Assembly (NCBI RefSeq): GCF_028867935.1
Contig: NZ_JAPQNS010000009.1
Span: forward strand, 310,001 to 374,000
Source of the DNA: Flavobacterium sp. SUN052
GTDB lineage: Bacteria; Bacteroidota; Bacteroidia; Flavobacteriales; Flavobacteriaceae
Length of the DNA: 64,000 bases
Direction of reading: 5' to 3'
Below the pieces are notes generated by a model. That model had not been told where the DNA came from. It saw nothing but the letters and a program-made list of their open reading frames with translations, and made no database searches. Below are positions 8,026 to 17,204 of the stretch, piece after piece; within the stretch, counting starts at the first letter, position 1; the number at the start of each line of letters is the position of its first letter. Position numbers and translations under genes: made by a program.

Positions 8026-9942
8026 TTACTGCCCGCCCTTATTAACACTAACCACCACGCTCGATGGGCTCTTAGGCGAAAAATAAACGCGGTGCGTCGC
8101 CTTTTTGAAGTCGGCTTCGGTAGCTTGGTAAATGTTCACAAAGGTTTGCGGATTACGGTCTACCAGCGGGAACCAGGAGCTTTGCACCTGCACCATTATT
8201 TTGTGCCCCTTTTTGAACGTGTGGCAGGCATCCTGCATATCGAACTTAACCTCAGTAACCGCGCCAGGTTTCATGGCTTCGGGTTTCGAGAAGCTATTGC
8301 GAAACTTGGCCCGCATCACTTCACCCCGAATCAGTAGCTGAAAACCGCCCATTTTTGTGGTCGGAATCGGGCTATTATTGGGCGCGTTGTTTGGATAGAC
8401 GTCAATCAGTTTCACCACAAAGTCAGCATCGGTGCCGGTGGTCGACACGAACAAGTCGGCCAGCACGTTCCCCGCAATGGTCACGTCTTCGGTCAGGGTA
8501 TCTGATGCGTACACCAGCACGTCGGGGCGGGTGGCGGCAAAGCGCTGATCTTCGTACATGAAATCGCTGCCCCGTATAATGCGAATTTCGTTGGTAAACG
8601 GCACCGGTTTAGCTGGGTCGCTTACGTACTCGTCAAAAGAAGTTGGGCTGGCTGATGGAGCGTCGAAAGAAAGCTTGCCATTTGGGTGGAAATAGAGTTT
8701 TTTCTGCTCCACGCCTTTGGGCGGCCATTGGTCGTACTTGTGCCACTGGTTCGATCCGGTCTCGAAAATGTATGCTTTGGGAAGTTGCGGATCGGGTTTG
8801 TCGTTTAGGTAATGACTGAAAAATGGGTATTCGATCGATTCCCGGTAAAAAGTTGATGTCTTGGAATCGAACCGGATGTTGCCAAGCGCTTCCCCAGTTG
8901 CCCGGGCAAAGCCGCCGTGAATCCAGGGACCCATAACCAGTGTGTTCGGCGAGGTAGGCTTGTTGCGCTCGATACCAGCAAACGTTTTCAGGGGGCCGTA
9001 CAAGTCTTCCTGGTCGAACCAGCCACCTACGGTCATCACCGCTGGTTTCAGGTTTTTCAGGTGGGGAACGGGTGTGCGGGCTTGCCAGAATTCATCGTAG
9101 GTACCGTGCGTCATCATCTCATTCCAGATTGCATTGGTGCCCTTGAAAATCGTTTTGTCGATGTTGCGAATTGGGCCCATTTTTAGGTAAAAGTCGTACG
9201 AATCGGGTGTGCCATACGCTGAATAGCCCGGTGTGCCTTTGGCCGAGGGTACTGGTCGGGGAGCACCGTACGAGGACAGGAATGCAAATGTACCCATCAG
9301 GAAAAATGCGCCATTGTGGTGCCGGTCGTCGCCCATGAACCAGTCGGTAACGGGTGCCTGTGGTGAAACCGCTTTTAGGGCCGGGTGCGCGTCGAGCAGG
9401 GTCATGGTGGTGTAGAAGCCCGGTGCCGAGATTCCCCAGGTACCCACTTTACCATTATTATTCGGGAGATTTTTGATCAACCAGTCAATTGTGTCGTAGG
9501 TATCGGTGGCTTCGTCAACTTCTGTCGGTTTCTTGTTGGGGATATACGGGCGAACAGCTACAAAGTCGCCCTCCGACATATACCGACCCCGAACGTCCTG
9601 ATATACAATGATGTACTTGTCTTTGGCAAACAACATTGACGGACCCAGTGAGGTTTTGTATTTGTCCTCGCCGTAGGGTGCTACGCTGTAAGGCGTGCGG
9701 TCCAGCAAAATAGGCGAGGGCGTAGCAGCGCTTTTTGGGACATAAATGGAGGTAAACAGTTTAACCCCGTCACGCATGGGGACCATCCGCTCCATCTTGG
9801 TGTAATTTTCCCGGATATAAATAGAGTCGGCTTTGTTCGCGCCAACCTGGGCGGCCAGTTGATGAGCCAACAAAAACAGGAAGAAACCCAAAAAGATGAC
9901 TTTCCCTTGCTGCCTGCTACGCTGATGATCTTTATAATTCAT
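8026..9942 (-). CDS. CocE/NonD-family hydrolase (alpha-amino acid ester hydrolase-like)
   Basis: A 638-residue exported serine hydrolase. An N-terminal hydrophobic segment (residues ~14-31, ending AAQ) is the signal. The alpha/beta-hydrolase domain (~45-370) has MRDGVKL, QDVRGRYMSEG, the nucleophile Ser172 in GISAPGF, the Asp in GGWFDQED, and the His in GPWIHGGF, a complete S15-type triad. The C-terminal jelly-roll (X-Pro dipeptidyl-peptidase C-terminal type) covers ~390-635. Known relatives cleave alpha-amino acid esters, acyl-7-ACA or cocaine; the natural substrate here is probably a peptide or ester in the periplasm. The residue after the nucleophile is Ala, where most relatives have Tyr. 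Confidence 0.9.
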   Translation of the reverse strand: MNYKDHQRSRQQGKVIFLGFFLFLLAHQLAAQVGANKADSIYIRENYTKMERMVPMRDGVKLFTSIYVPKSAATPSPILLDRTPYSVAPYGEDKYKTSLGPSMLFAKDKYIIVYQDVRGRYMSEGDFVAVRPYIPNKKPTEVDEATDTYDTIDWLIKNLPNNNGKVGTWGISAPGFYTTMTLLDAHPALKAVSPQAPVTDWFMGDDRHHNGAFFLMGTFAFLSSYGAPRPVPSAKGTPGYSAYGTPDSYDFYLKMGPIRNIDKTIFKGTNAIWNEMMTHGTYDEFWQARTPVPHLKNLKPAVMTVGGWFDQEDLYGPLKTFAGIERNKPTSPNTLVMGPWIHGGFARATGEALGNIRFDSKTSTFYRESIEYPFFSHYLNDKPDPQLPKAYIFETGSNQWHKYDQWPPKGVEQKKLYFHPNGKLSFDAPSASPTSFDEYVSDPAKPVPFTNEIRIIRGSDFMYEDQRFAATRPDVLVYASDTLTEDVTIAGNVLADLFVSTTGTDADFVVKLIDVYPNNAPNNSPIPTTKMGGFQLLIRGEVMRAKFRNSFSKPEAMKPGAVTEVKFDMQDACHTFKKGHKIMVQVQSSWFPLVDRNPQTFVNIYQATEADFKKATHRVYFSPKSPSSVVVSVNKGGQ

Positions 9943-10070
9943 GAGTTAATGATTAGTCGAATGACGGTTAAGATAATACAGATTATTGATTGACGGTTTT
10001 GGCATGGCCCTGAACAAGGAAATTTTATACTTTTCCCCCTTTAACTGATGACGGTATCTTAAAACCAATC

Positions 10071-13000
10071 ATGAAGCTATACATCCTGTTCCTAAGCCTA
10101 CTTTTTCTGCCTCTTGCGTATTCGTTTCGACCTTCTGATACTGAGGCTTCGGCTAATCTGGCTGTTGCTGATAAGCCTTTACTGATCAAGCAAGACAAAG
10201 CCGCGCAAACGATCGCCGTTTATCGACCTGGCCAGAAAATACCCATTCTGACGCAGGTTGCCAAGACCGATTTCAGGCCCTATCTGCACCCTATTGTTGC
10301 CCCCGACGGTAAAGGCATTCTGACGGAGTATAGCCCCGGTCATCACAAACACCAAACGGGTTTGTATTGGGGTTTCACCCGCGTAAACGGCCGTGATTAT
10401 TTTCACCATCCGCAAGGCGACTATTGGCGGCAGGTATCAGCCAAAATAGTTGAAGCGAAGGGACCCACCGTAAAGTGGCAAACGGTGTATGACCTGCTCG
10501 ATTCTACCGGGACTGCGGTGCTCAGGGAAACCCAAAACTGGTCGATGCGCGAACAGAATGGAAAATATCTGCTCGATCTGGACTGGAATGGCGAGGCAAA
10601 AACCGACGTAACGATTGGCAAATACGATTACGGCGGACTGTTTCTGCGGATGCCTTGGAAAGAAGGAATCAAGGGAGAAGTGGTAAATGCTGCCCGCCAG
10701 CGCAACGAAAAAGCCGAAGGTCAATCGGCACCATGGGTAGACGTAGGCATGCAGGTGGAAGGCCGCACCGATCTGGTTCACATGGCCGTTTTCGACCATC
10801 CGCAAAACCGAAACTACCCCACACCCTGGCGGGTCGATGGTCAGTTGGGTATTGGACCCGCACGGGCACGCAAAGCGGACTGGGGTATTAAAAAAGGCGA
10901 AACAGAAGTACTGCGTCACCAGATTGTGGTGTATACCGGCCCGCTAAATGATGTGGAGCTGAACAAAAACTTTGGTGAGTTCATTGGCAATAATTCAATG
11001 TATAACACGACCGTTTTGTGGGGAATGGCCCAGAAAGAAGGTCGTGAAGCCAAGTTTCTGACCCCCTCCGAAGCAGTTGCCGCCATGACTGTGGCGAAGG
11101 GCTATAAAGTGAATGCCTGGGCTGCCGAACCCCTCATGACCCAGCCAATGGCTTTTTGCTGGGATGACCGAGGCCGATTGTGGATTGCCGAAAACCGAGA
11201 TTACGAATCAAGAGGTAAAGGGTTTTCTAATTCGGGCGACAGCCGGATTCTGATTTTGGAAGACACCGACCACGACGGCGTGGCCGACAGCCGCAAGGTC
11301 TTCATGGAAGGCATCGCTTTCCCCGCAGCTATTGCGGTTGGCTTCGGAGGAGTGTTTGTGGGGGCACCACCCAACCTCCTGTTTGTGCCCGACAAAAACG
11401 GCGACGATAAAGCCGATATGGACGATATTGAAGTTCGGCTAACAGGCTGGGGTATTCGCGACCGCCATGAAACCCTCAATAGCTTGCATTGGGGTCCCGA
11501 TGGCTGGTTATATGGCTGTCAGGGCTTTGCCACACCGTCTAAAGTACGCAAGCCCCAAGGCAAAGGCCGGTTATATAAACACAAAGACCCATTCCCGGAG
11601 GACATTCTACAGGGCGAAGGCATCGACATAAACGGGGGTGTCTGGCGGTATCACCCTACCAAAGATCGGTTTGAGGTGGTGGCGCATGGATTCAGTAATC
11701 CGTGGGGAATCGACTACGATGCCAAGGGGCAGATGCTCATTACGGCCTGCGTGATTCCACACCTTTGGCATGTGATTCCGGGTGGAATTTACCATCGGCA
11801 GGGTGGGCAACACTTCAACCCCTACGTCTATAATGATATTAAAACCATTGCCGACCATAGTCACCGGTCGGCTCATGGTGGCGCTCGGGTTTACCTGTCC
11901 GATGCCTTCCCGAAAGAGCAGCAGGGGCGCATTTTTATGGCCAACATTCATGAGCATGGTGTTTTGTCGGATGTGTTGACGCCGAAAGGATCGGGTTTTG
12001 TGGGCCATCACGGCGAAGATTTTGCAATGGCTAACAACGCCCAATGGGTTGGTTTCAGCATGGAAATAGGTCCTGATGGTGGGCTCTACGTGCTGGATTG
12101 GCACGATGCTGATATTTGCGGCTCCGACGTGCTGAACGAAGAAACAGGTCGTATTTTTCGGATTGTGCCCATAAACTCGCTGGCTAAGAACTGGGAGGGC
12201 CGCTACGGTGATCTGGGGAAACTGACCGATGAGCAACTGGCTAACCTCCAAACCAGCCCCAGCGAGTGGCATGCCCGCCGGGCGCGGGTCATTCTGCAAG
12301 GCCGGGCGGCTAAGGGAAAACTGAGCCCAGCCGCTACCAACACGCTTCAAACGATATACAAAGAAAACAAGAATGCCGATTGGCGGCTTCGCGCGATGTG
12401 GGCCCTGCACGTTACGGGTGGTCTACCAGCGGCTGAGCTGATGCAGGCCCTGACGGATCAGGATCAATATGTTCGGGCGTGGGCGGTGCAGTTGTTGTGC
12501 GAAGATCAGAAACCATCGCCTGAAGCGCTGACTGCTTTTGGCTCAATGGCGCAGAAAGATCAGTCGCCGGTGGTGCGTTTGTATCTGGCCTCGGCCATGC
12601 AACGTGTCGATAAGGCGTCAGGCTGGAAAATTGCGGAGGGGTTGTTGACTCACAAAGAGGACGCCAACGATCATAACCTGCCCAAAATGATCTGGTACGG
12701 TCTGGAGCCTTTGGTGAAGGAAAATCCCAAACGTGCCCTCGAACTCGCGACCCAGAGCCAGATTCCAATGGTTACGCAGTTCATTGCCCGACGGACCGTG
12801 GATGCCGAAGCCACCGAAACGCTGGTTGCCACAATTGGTAAACTGCCTAAAAACCGGCTGAACCTACTCGAAGGTATGCGCGATGGGGTAGAAGGTCGCT
12901 CCGACCTGACGGCTCCACCGAGCTGGAAATCGGTATATACGAAACTGAAACAGGCAAATGATCCAGCAGCCAAACTGGCAACGGATATAGATAGCCGATT

Positions 13001-13901
13001 TGGCGGTACCGAAATGGCATTCAAATTATTAGCAACGCTGAAAAACGCCAAAACGCCCCTTGCCGATCGTCAGAAAGCCCTACAAACGCTTACGTTGCAA
13101 CAACGCCCAGAACTGGTAAACGAACTGCCCAACCTGCTCAATGAGCCAGGGCTTCGGCTGGATGCTATTCGGGCTATTGCCGGGTATGATAATGAGCCGC
13201 TGGGAAAACAGCTGCTGGAGCTTTACCCAAAACTGACTACCACCGAAAAGGCGGAAGCTATTCAAACGTTGGCTTCGCGACCCAAGTACGGTTGGCTGTT
13301 GACGCAGGCGTTGGCTAAAAACACGATTGCCAAACGTGATGTGCCTACCTATGTGGCACGTCAGTTGCGCCGGGTGGTGGGTAGCGGATTTGTGGAAGTT
13401 TGGGGACCCATCGACCACGTAAATCTGGACGAAAAAGCCTACACCAAATACCGCAATATGCTAACTGACAAGGCCGTGGCAACTGCCAGCGCGACGAAAG
13501 GAAGGATGGTGTTCCAGAACACCTGTGGTCCCTGCCATAAGATGTATGGGGAGGGCGGAATCATTGGGCCCGAACTGACTGGCTCCAACCGGGCCAACTT
13601 GGATTATTTGCTCGGTAACATTCTGGACCCTAGCGCCGAAATTCAGGACGATTACAAAATGGTTGTGGTAACCACTCGCGACGGGCGTACCTACGTAGGC
13701 AACGTAGCTAAAGAAAACGAACGACAATTGACCCTCCGCGTGGTGGGCCAGGATGCAGTTGTACTGAACAAATCAGATATTCAATCGCGGGAGGTGAACC
13801 CGGTCTCGATGATGCCAACGGGCCTGCTCGAACCCCTGTCAGAAACCGAAATTACGAACCTGGTTGCTTTTCTGCGGACAAAAGCACCAGTGAAGAAGTA
13901 A
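10071..13901 (+). CDS. DUF6807 (PmoA-like) / propeller dehydrogenase / HEAT / cytochrome c fusion
   Basis: A 1276-residue exported protein. After a signal peptide (1-19), residues ~35-305 match the DUF6807/PmoA-type domain (HKHQTGLYWGFTRVNG, DYFHHP). Residues ~325-720 are the putative membrane-bound dehydrogenase propeller of PVC-type heme-binding proteins (RGRLWIAENRDYES, DTDHDGVADSRKVF, LHWGPDGWLYGCQG). Next are alpha-helical HEAT-like repeats (~735-1120). A C-terminal cytochrome c domain has heme motif C1152-GP-C1155-H1156 and the distal part ILDPSAEI...TRDGRTYVGNV typical of this family. Such proteins are thought to oxidise sugars or polyols in the periplasm; no catalytic assay-level knowledge is assumed here. 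The N-terminal DUF6807 fusion is notable, since these domains usually occur as separate proteins. Confidence 0.88.
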   Translation: MKLYILFLSLLFLPLAYSFRPSDTEASANLAVADKPLLIKQDKAAQTIAVYRPGQKIPILTQVAKTDFRPYLHPIVAPDGKGILTEYSPGHHKHQTGLYWGFTRVNGRDYFHHPQGDYWRQVSAKIVEAKGPTVKWQTVYDLLDSTGTAVLRETQNWSMREQNGKYLLDLDWNGEAKTDVTIGKYDYGGLFLRMPWKEGIKGEVVNAARQRNEKAEGQSAPWVDVGMQVEGRTDLVHMAVFDHPQNRNYPTPWRVDGQLGIGPARARKADWGIKKGETEVLRHQIVVYTGPLNDVELNKNFGEFIGNNSMYNTTVLWGMAQKEGREAKFLTPSEAVAAMTVAKGYKVNAWAAEPLMTQPMAFCWDDRGRLWIAENRDYESRGKGFSNSGDSRILILEDTDHDGVADSRKVFMEGIAFPAAIAVGFGGVFVGAPPNLLFVPDKNGDDKADMDDIEVRLTGWGIRDRHETLNSLHWGPDGWLYGCQGFATPSKVRKPQGKGRLYKHKDPFPEDILQGEGIDINGGVWRYHPTKDRFEVVAHGFSNPWGIDYDAKGQMLITACVIPHLWHVIPGGIYHRQGGQHFNPYVYNDIKTIADHSHRSAHGGARVYLSDAFPKEQQGRIFMANIHEHGVLSDVLTPKGSGFVGHHGEDFAMANNAQWVGFSMEIGPDGGLYVLDWHDADICGSDVLNEETGRIFRIVPINSLAKNWEGRYGDLGKLTDEQLANLQTSPSEWHARRARVILQGRAAKGKLSPAATNTLQTIYKENKNADWRLRAMWALHVTGGLPAAELMQALTDQDQYVRAWAVQLLCEDQKPSPEALTAFGSMAQKDQSPVVRLYLASAMQRVDKASGWKIAEGLLTHKEDANDHNLPKMIWYGLEPLVKENPKRALELATQSQIPMVTQFIARRTVDAEATETLVATIGKLPKNRLNLLEGMRDGVEGRSDLTAPPSWKSVYTKLKQANDPAAKLATDIDSRFGGTEMAFKLLATLKNAKTPLADRQKALQTLTLQQRPELVNELPNLLNEPGLRLDAIRAIAGYDNEPLGKQLLELYPKLTTTEKAEAIQTLASRPKYGWLLTQALAKNTIAKRDVPTYVARQLRRVVGSGFVEVWGPIDHVNLDEKAYTKYRNMLTDKAVATASATKGRMVFQNTCGPCHKMYGEGGIIGPELTGSNRANLDYLLGNILDPSAEIQDDYKMVVVTTRDGRTYVGNVAKENERQLTLRVVGQDAVVLNKSDIQSREVNPVSMMPTGLLEPLSETEITNLVAFLRTKAPVKK

Positions 13902-13921
13902 GGATTAAAAGTTAGTAGTGG

Positions 13922-14030
13922 GCTATAACACAGAGTTACACAAAGAAGCACGGAGTTACGCAGAGAGAATTATCAAAAACTCTGTGTAGCTCCGTGCTTC
14001 TTTGTGTAACTCTGTGTTATAGCTTTTTTT
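13922..14030. repeat. 44-bp-stem intergenic inverted repeat with T tract
   Basis: Left arm 13922-13966 and right arm 13980-14023 pair over about 44 bases with two or so mismatches, leaving a 13-15-base loop (TTATCAAAA region), then seven T. The arms contain CACAGAGTTACACAAAGAAG and CGGAGTTACGCAGAGA. It lies between convergent genes and should terminate the plus-strand transcript. The length far exceeds a normal terminator, and the wording (cacagagttacac..cggagttacgcagag) resembles a dispersed bacterial intergenic repeat type. Confidence 0.85.
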
Positions 14031-14038
14031 TATGCTAT

Positions 14039-14998
14039 TTAGTGAAAGCTCGCCCGCATGTTGCCGCTAAGCGTTTTGGCCGACCAGTAACCGCCCGCGA
14101 TGATACGCCGGATACTCATAAGCGGATCAGAAGGGTCCATTTTTTTTTCAGCCAGCTGATACGCCGTCAGGTATCCCCGCTTATGAACTTCGGGTAAAGA
14201 CTCTGGTTTCCAGAGGCCGAAGGGATACGCAAAGTGACGAACGGGCTTACCCGTAATTTCTTCCAACTTGGCTTTTGGCTCTTCCAACTGGGTCTTAAAG
14301 TCTTCGGGTGTGCTCAGTTTCTTCACGTTCTGATGGTCCCAAGTGTGGGCCGCAATCACGTGCCCTTTGTCCGATAAATCTTTCAACTGTGTTTTGTCCA
14401 TGTAATGTTGCTTCCCCCGGCGACCAATAGCCACCGTCATGATGTAGAATGACGCTTTAAAACCGTACTGGTCCAGCACCGGCAGGGCATTGGTGTACTG
14501 TGTCAGGTCGCCATCGTCGAATGTGAGCATCACCGGTTTGGAGGGCAAGGTGGCTCCGGTTGTCAGGTAAGCATACAGTTGATCGGGCGAGATGGCATGG
14601 TACCCACTGTCGGCCAGCATTTTCATGTGGTCTTTAAACGTGGCAATCGGGATGATATAATCCTTGGCCGATTTGGAGTCGGTGCCTTTCCAGTCGCGAA
14701 TTTGGTGGTAACAGAGTATGGGGACCTGCTTGCGAGCGATGATTGTAGCAGCATCAGCAATTTTTGAGGCTGGTATTGCGGCAGGATCTACAGCTGCCGA
14801 TGTCCCGGTTGCCGACGAATCTGTTGTTGAAGCAGAGGGCTTGGCATCGGCAGCGGTTGCCTCGTTGCTGGCTGTTTTAACCGGGGCTTCTGTAGTAGTA
14901 GTGGTATCGGCGGGTTTTCCGGTCGATTGGCAACCTATGAGGCTACCGGCAAATAGGACCGTAGAAAGTACGGACCAGAAAAGGGGATTACGTTTCAT
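14039..14998 (-). CDS. Lipoprotein polysaccharide deacetylase (NodB domain)
   Basis: A 319-residue protein with a lipoprotein signal: hydrophobic core then LIGC at residues ~20-23. A Thr/Ala/Ser-rich linker follows (~24-85), then a NodB-type carbohydrate esterase 4 domain. Motif 1 TFDDGDLTQY gives the catalytic base and metal Asp, motif 2 HTWDHQNV gives the metal histidines, motif 3 is RHFAYPFG. These enzymes remove acetyl groups from chitin-, peptidoglycan- or exopolysaccharide-type glycans. Anchored at the cell surface or periplasmic face, it probably modifies peptidoglycan or an exopolymer. No glycan genes adjoin it. Confidence 0.9.
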   Translation of the reverse strand: MKRNPLFWSVLSTVLFAGSLIGCQSTGKPADTTTTTEAPVKTASNEATAADAKPSASTTDSSATGTSAAVDPAAIPASKIADAATIIARKQVPILCYHQIRDWKGTDSKSAKDYIIPIATFKDHMKMLADSGYHAISPDQLYAYLTTGATLPSKPVMLTFDDGDLTQYTNALPVLDQYGFKASFYIMTVAIGRRGKQHYMDKTQLKDLSDKGHVIAAHTWDHQNVKKLSTPEDFKTQLEEPKAKLEEITGKPVRHFAYPFGLWKPESLPEVHKRGYLTAYQLAEKKMDPSDPLMSIRRIIAGGYWSAKTLSGNMRASFH

Positions 14999-15158
14999 TC
15001 GAAGATATTGGCTTTTGGATGGTAGCCATCCAACGTCTAATTTTTGGGAAAAGTAAGGTAAAGGCGGCTTAGTTTAGAGGACAACAAGAATTAAATTTTA
15101 CGAATGTTCCTTTTAGAGCAATCTCGTATATTCGCTCCCAAACGCGCCTTACTTCTGT

Positions 15159-16211
15159 ATGCTCACCGACAAATTTATTTTTAGTATCCATCGTATTCTC
15201 GGCCTAGTTGCTGGTTTGTTCATCATCATGCTGACGCTTACGGGCTCAGTGCTCGTTCTCGATAGTCAGGTTGATGCCTTGCTGAACCCGGAAGTAACAA
15301 AAATTGAACCAGGCTCGAATCGCCAATCGACTGATGCTCTGTTAACAACCGTTCGGCAACGTTACCCGGAGGCTACACTGCTTAACCTGCGGCTATATGC
15401 CGGTGAAGCCGATCGTGCTGTGCGCGCTGAGCTAAAAGAGAAAGGAGAACGGATCTGGGTCTACCTGAATCCATATACAGGCACTGTGCTGGGCACCCGT
15501 GAGCGCGAAGCTTCATTTGTCCGACGAGCCCGTGAGCTTCATGAGAATTTGCTCTGGGAGCCGTTCGGAGGATATATCATGGGTTTGGTTGGCATTTGCT
15601 TGCTCGGCTCCGTTTTGACCGGTACCTGGTACTATCGGAAATCACTGCTCAGCGTGTTTAGCATTGGTGTACGCTGGAAAAAATCGCGCCGGATTGTGTA
15701 TGCCGACATTCACAAGTACCTCGGTGTGGTAGCGCTGTTATTTATGACACTGATGAGTTGTACTGGCATTTTCTTTCACTGGGAGCAGATCGAGCGCGCT
15801 TTTGGCGACCAACCCGACCGGCCTAAAACAGAAGCTGCTATTCCGACAGTCAACGCCGTTGATACGTATTTATCGCAAAGCCAGCAAGCCATACCCGGGC
15901 TGGTTGCCGACCTTATCTCGTTCCCCGAGTCAGCAGACCGACCGCTGGTAGTGCGGGGTAACACGCCCGAAAGCAATCGGATGCTTGGTCGGTTTACGGC
16001 TGCGGTTGAGTTTGATGCCGCAACGGGTAAGCAGCAAAAAGTATTCCGGGCTGAAGACGCTGATGCGGAGTACAAGATGGAACACATTTTTGAAGAGCTC
16101 CACTTTGGCCGATTTGGTGGGGTTGTTACTCAATTTCTCTGGATTTTCTTCGCCTTATCAACGGCTATCGTGACCCTGACTGGCCTGCTGATCTGGTGGA
16201 TAAAACGGTAG
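15159..16211 (+). CDS. PepSY-associated TM (PepSY_TM) membrane protein
   Basis: A 350-residue membrane protein of the PepSY_TM / iron-regulated membrane protein family. Four hydrophobic segments are visible at about residues 12-32, 142-165, 188-210 and 322-347, with periplasmic PepSY-type domains between. Conserved histidines lie next to the membrane (SIHRILG, ELHENLL, DIHKYLGV, ELHFGRFGG), as in the family's proposed heme-binding ferric reductase role in siderophore use. The neighbouring genes give no siderophore context. A TATATTCG element at 15127-15134 is close to the promoter -7 consensus. Confidence 0.87.
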   Translation: MLTDKFIFSIHRILGLVAGLFIIMLTLTGSVLVLDSQVDALLNPEVTKIEPGSNRQSTDALLTTVRQRYPEATLLNLRLYAGEADRAVRAELKEKGERIWVYLNPYTGTVLGTREREASFVRRARELHENLLWEPFGGYIMGLVGICLLGSVLTGTWYYRKSLLSVFSIGVRWKKSRRIVYADIHKYLGVVALLFMTLMSCTGIFFHWEQIERAFGDQPDRPKTEAAIPTVNAVDTYLSQSQQAIPGLVADLISFPESADRPLVVRGNTPESNRMLGRFTAAVEFDAATGKQQKVFRAEDADAEYKMEHIFEELHFGRFGGVVTQFLWIFFALSTAIVTLTGLLIWWIKR

Positions 16212-16316
16212 ATGCTTGGGCCGCTGGCTCATCTTTTTCAACCTTACTAAAATAACAGCGGTTGAAAAAGCAGATATGCCACTTCGGGCAGTTCCGGAGT
16301 GAAAACCTACTCAACA

Positions 16317-16550
16317 ATGAAAACGAAACAATGGATTAGCGGCCTGGCCCTGGCGGCTGTGATGGTAACGACGCAGGTTGCCTGTGATTCGAAGAAGGAG
16401 AACAAAGCCGAAGAGGTACAGGAGCAACGCGAAGACCTGAACGAAGCACAAGCCGAAGGTGATACCAGCGACATTCGTGAAAACAAAGAAGAACTTGATT
16501 CCGCTAAGGCTGAATATGATTCAGCCGTCAAAGAAGAACGCAAAAACTAA
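16317..16550 (+). CDS. Small exported acidic/lysine-rich protein
   Basis: A 77-residue protein. The ATG at 16317 (MKTKQWISGLAL) gives a proper signal peptide; a GTG at 16299 is in frame but adds nothing useful. The hydrophobic core ends at QVACDSKKE, so a lipidated Cys is possible although the lipobox is weak (Val-Ala-Cys without the usual Leu). The mature part is a charged, Glu/Lys-rich helix of about 50 residues (EEVQEQREDLNEAQAEG) that is probably a coiled coil. Function unknown. It may be co-transcribed with the PepSY gene, 105 bases upstream. Confidence 0.7.
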   Translation: MKTKQWISGLALAAVMVTTQVACDSKKENKAEEVQEQREDLNEAQAEGDTSDIRENKEELDSAKAEYDSAVKEERKN

Positions 16551-16566
16551 TTCCTTGACAAGCTAC

Positions 16567-16604
16567 AAAAAACGGGAGGCCCATTCATTGGGACCTCCCG
16601 TTTT
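16567..16604. terminator. Bidirectional terminator
   Basis: AAAACGGGAGGtCCCA-type stem pairs with TGGGACCTCCCGTTTT around a short loop, between the small exported protein gene and the convergent mogA-like gene. Confidence 0.9.
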
Positions 16605-16626
16605 GATTGTAAGCTAAGCTAGCGGC

Positions 16627-17154
16627 CTAGCTTTTCGGTCTAAAAACGGGCATTACAGCTTCGTTAGTAGTCAGAAAAGGTCCACCAATAAGGTCAATGC
16701 AATAGGGGATAGCGGGGAAAACAACCGACAGACATTGTTCAATAGCTCGCGGACGACCGGGCAGGTTCAGCAACAACGTTTTGCCTCGAATACCGGCTGT
16801 CTGGCGTGATAGGATGGCTGTAGGAACGTACTTAAGACTTTCCTGGCGCATCAGTTCACCAAAACCGGGCAGCATTTTCTCGCATACAGCCTCAGTCGCT
16901 TCGGGTGTAACGTCGCGGAGAGCCGGGCCGGTGCCACCTGTCGTGACAATCAGACAACAACCTTGCTGGTCGGCCATATCGATAAAGGCTGCCGAAAGTT
17001 GATCCTGCTCGTCGGGAATAACGCGATACACCGGCTCCCAAGCTGAGGTAAGATAGCGATTCAACAGATCGACGACGGCTTTACCAGGAATGTCTTCGTA
17101 AACGCCCGCGCTTGCCCGGTCAGATACGTTTATAATACCAATTTTGATGGTCAT
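16627..17154 (-). CDS. mog: Molybdopterin adenylyltransferase (MogA/MoaB family)
   Basis: A 175-residue MoCF-domain protein. The signature TTGGTGPALRDVTPEAT binds the pterin; KTLLLNLPGRPRA is the second conserved region. Length fits MogA/MoaB (E. coli MogA ~195). The reaction is adenylylation of molybdopterin before molybdenum insertion. No other molybdenum-cofactor biosynthesis gene is in the window, though a MOSC-domain gene lies at 38901. MoaB and MogA cannot be fully separated by eye, but the PGRP region suits catalytic MogA. Confidence 0.9.
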   Translation of the reverse strand: MTIKIGIINVSDRASAGVYEDIPGKAVVDLLNRYLTSAWEPVYRVIPDEQDQLSAAFIDMADQQGCCLIVTTGGTGPALRDVTPEATEAVCEKMLPGFGELMRQESLKYVPTAILSRQTAGIRGKTLLLNLPGRPRAIEQCLSVVFPAIPYCIDLIGGPFLTTNEAVMPVFRPKS

Positions 17155-17204
17155 TGTTGGATTTTAGATTAGGGATACGGGATTTCGGATTGATCCGAAA
17201 TCGT

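Noticed and set aside
7852..8337. A 161-codon plus-strand frame overlapping the hydrolase 3' end
   Set aside because: Its first part spans the hydrolase terminator hairpin and the rest is antisense to the CocE-type hydrolase gene.
11607..12410. A 267-codon minus-strand open frame inside the DUF6807/cytochrome fusion gene
   Set aside because: It is fully antisense to a clear protein with recognised domains and heme motif. Its translation has no family features.
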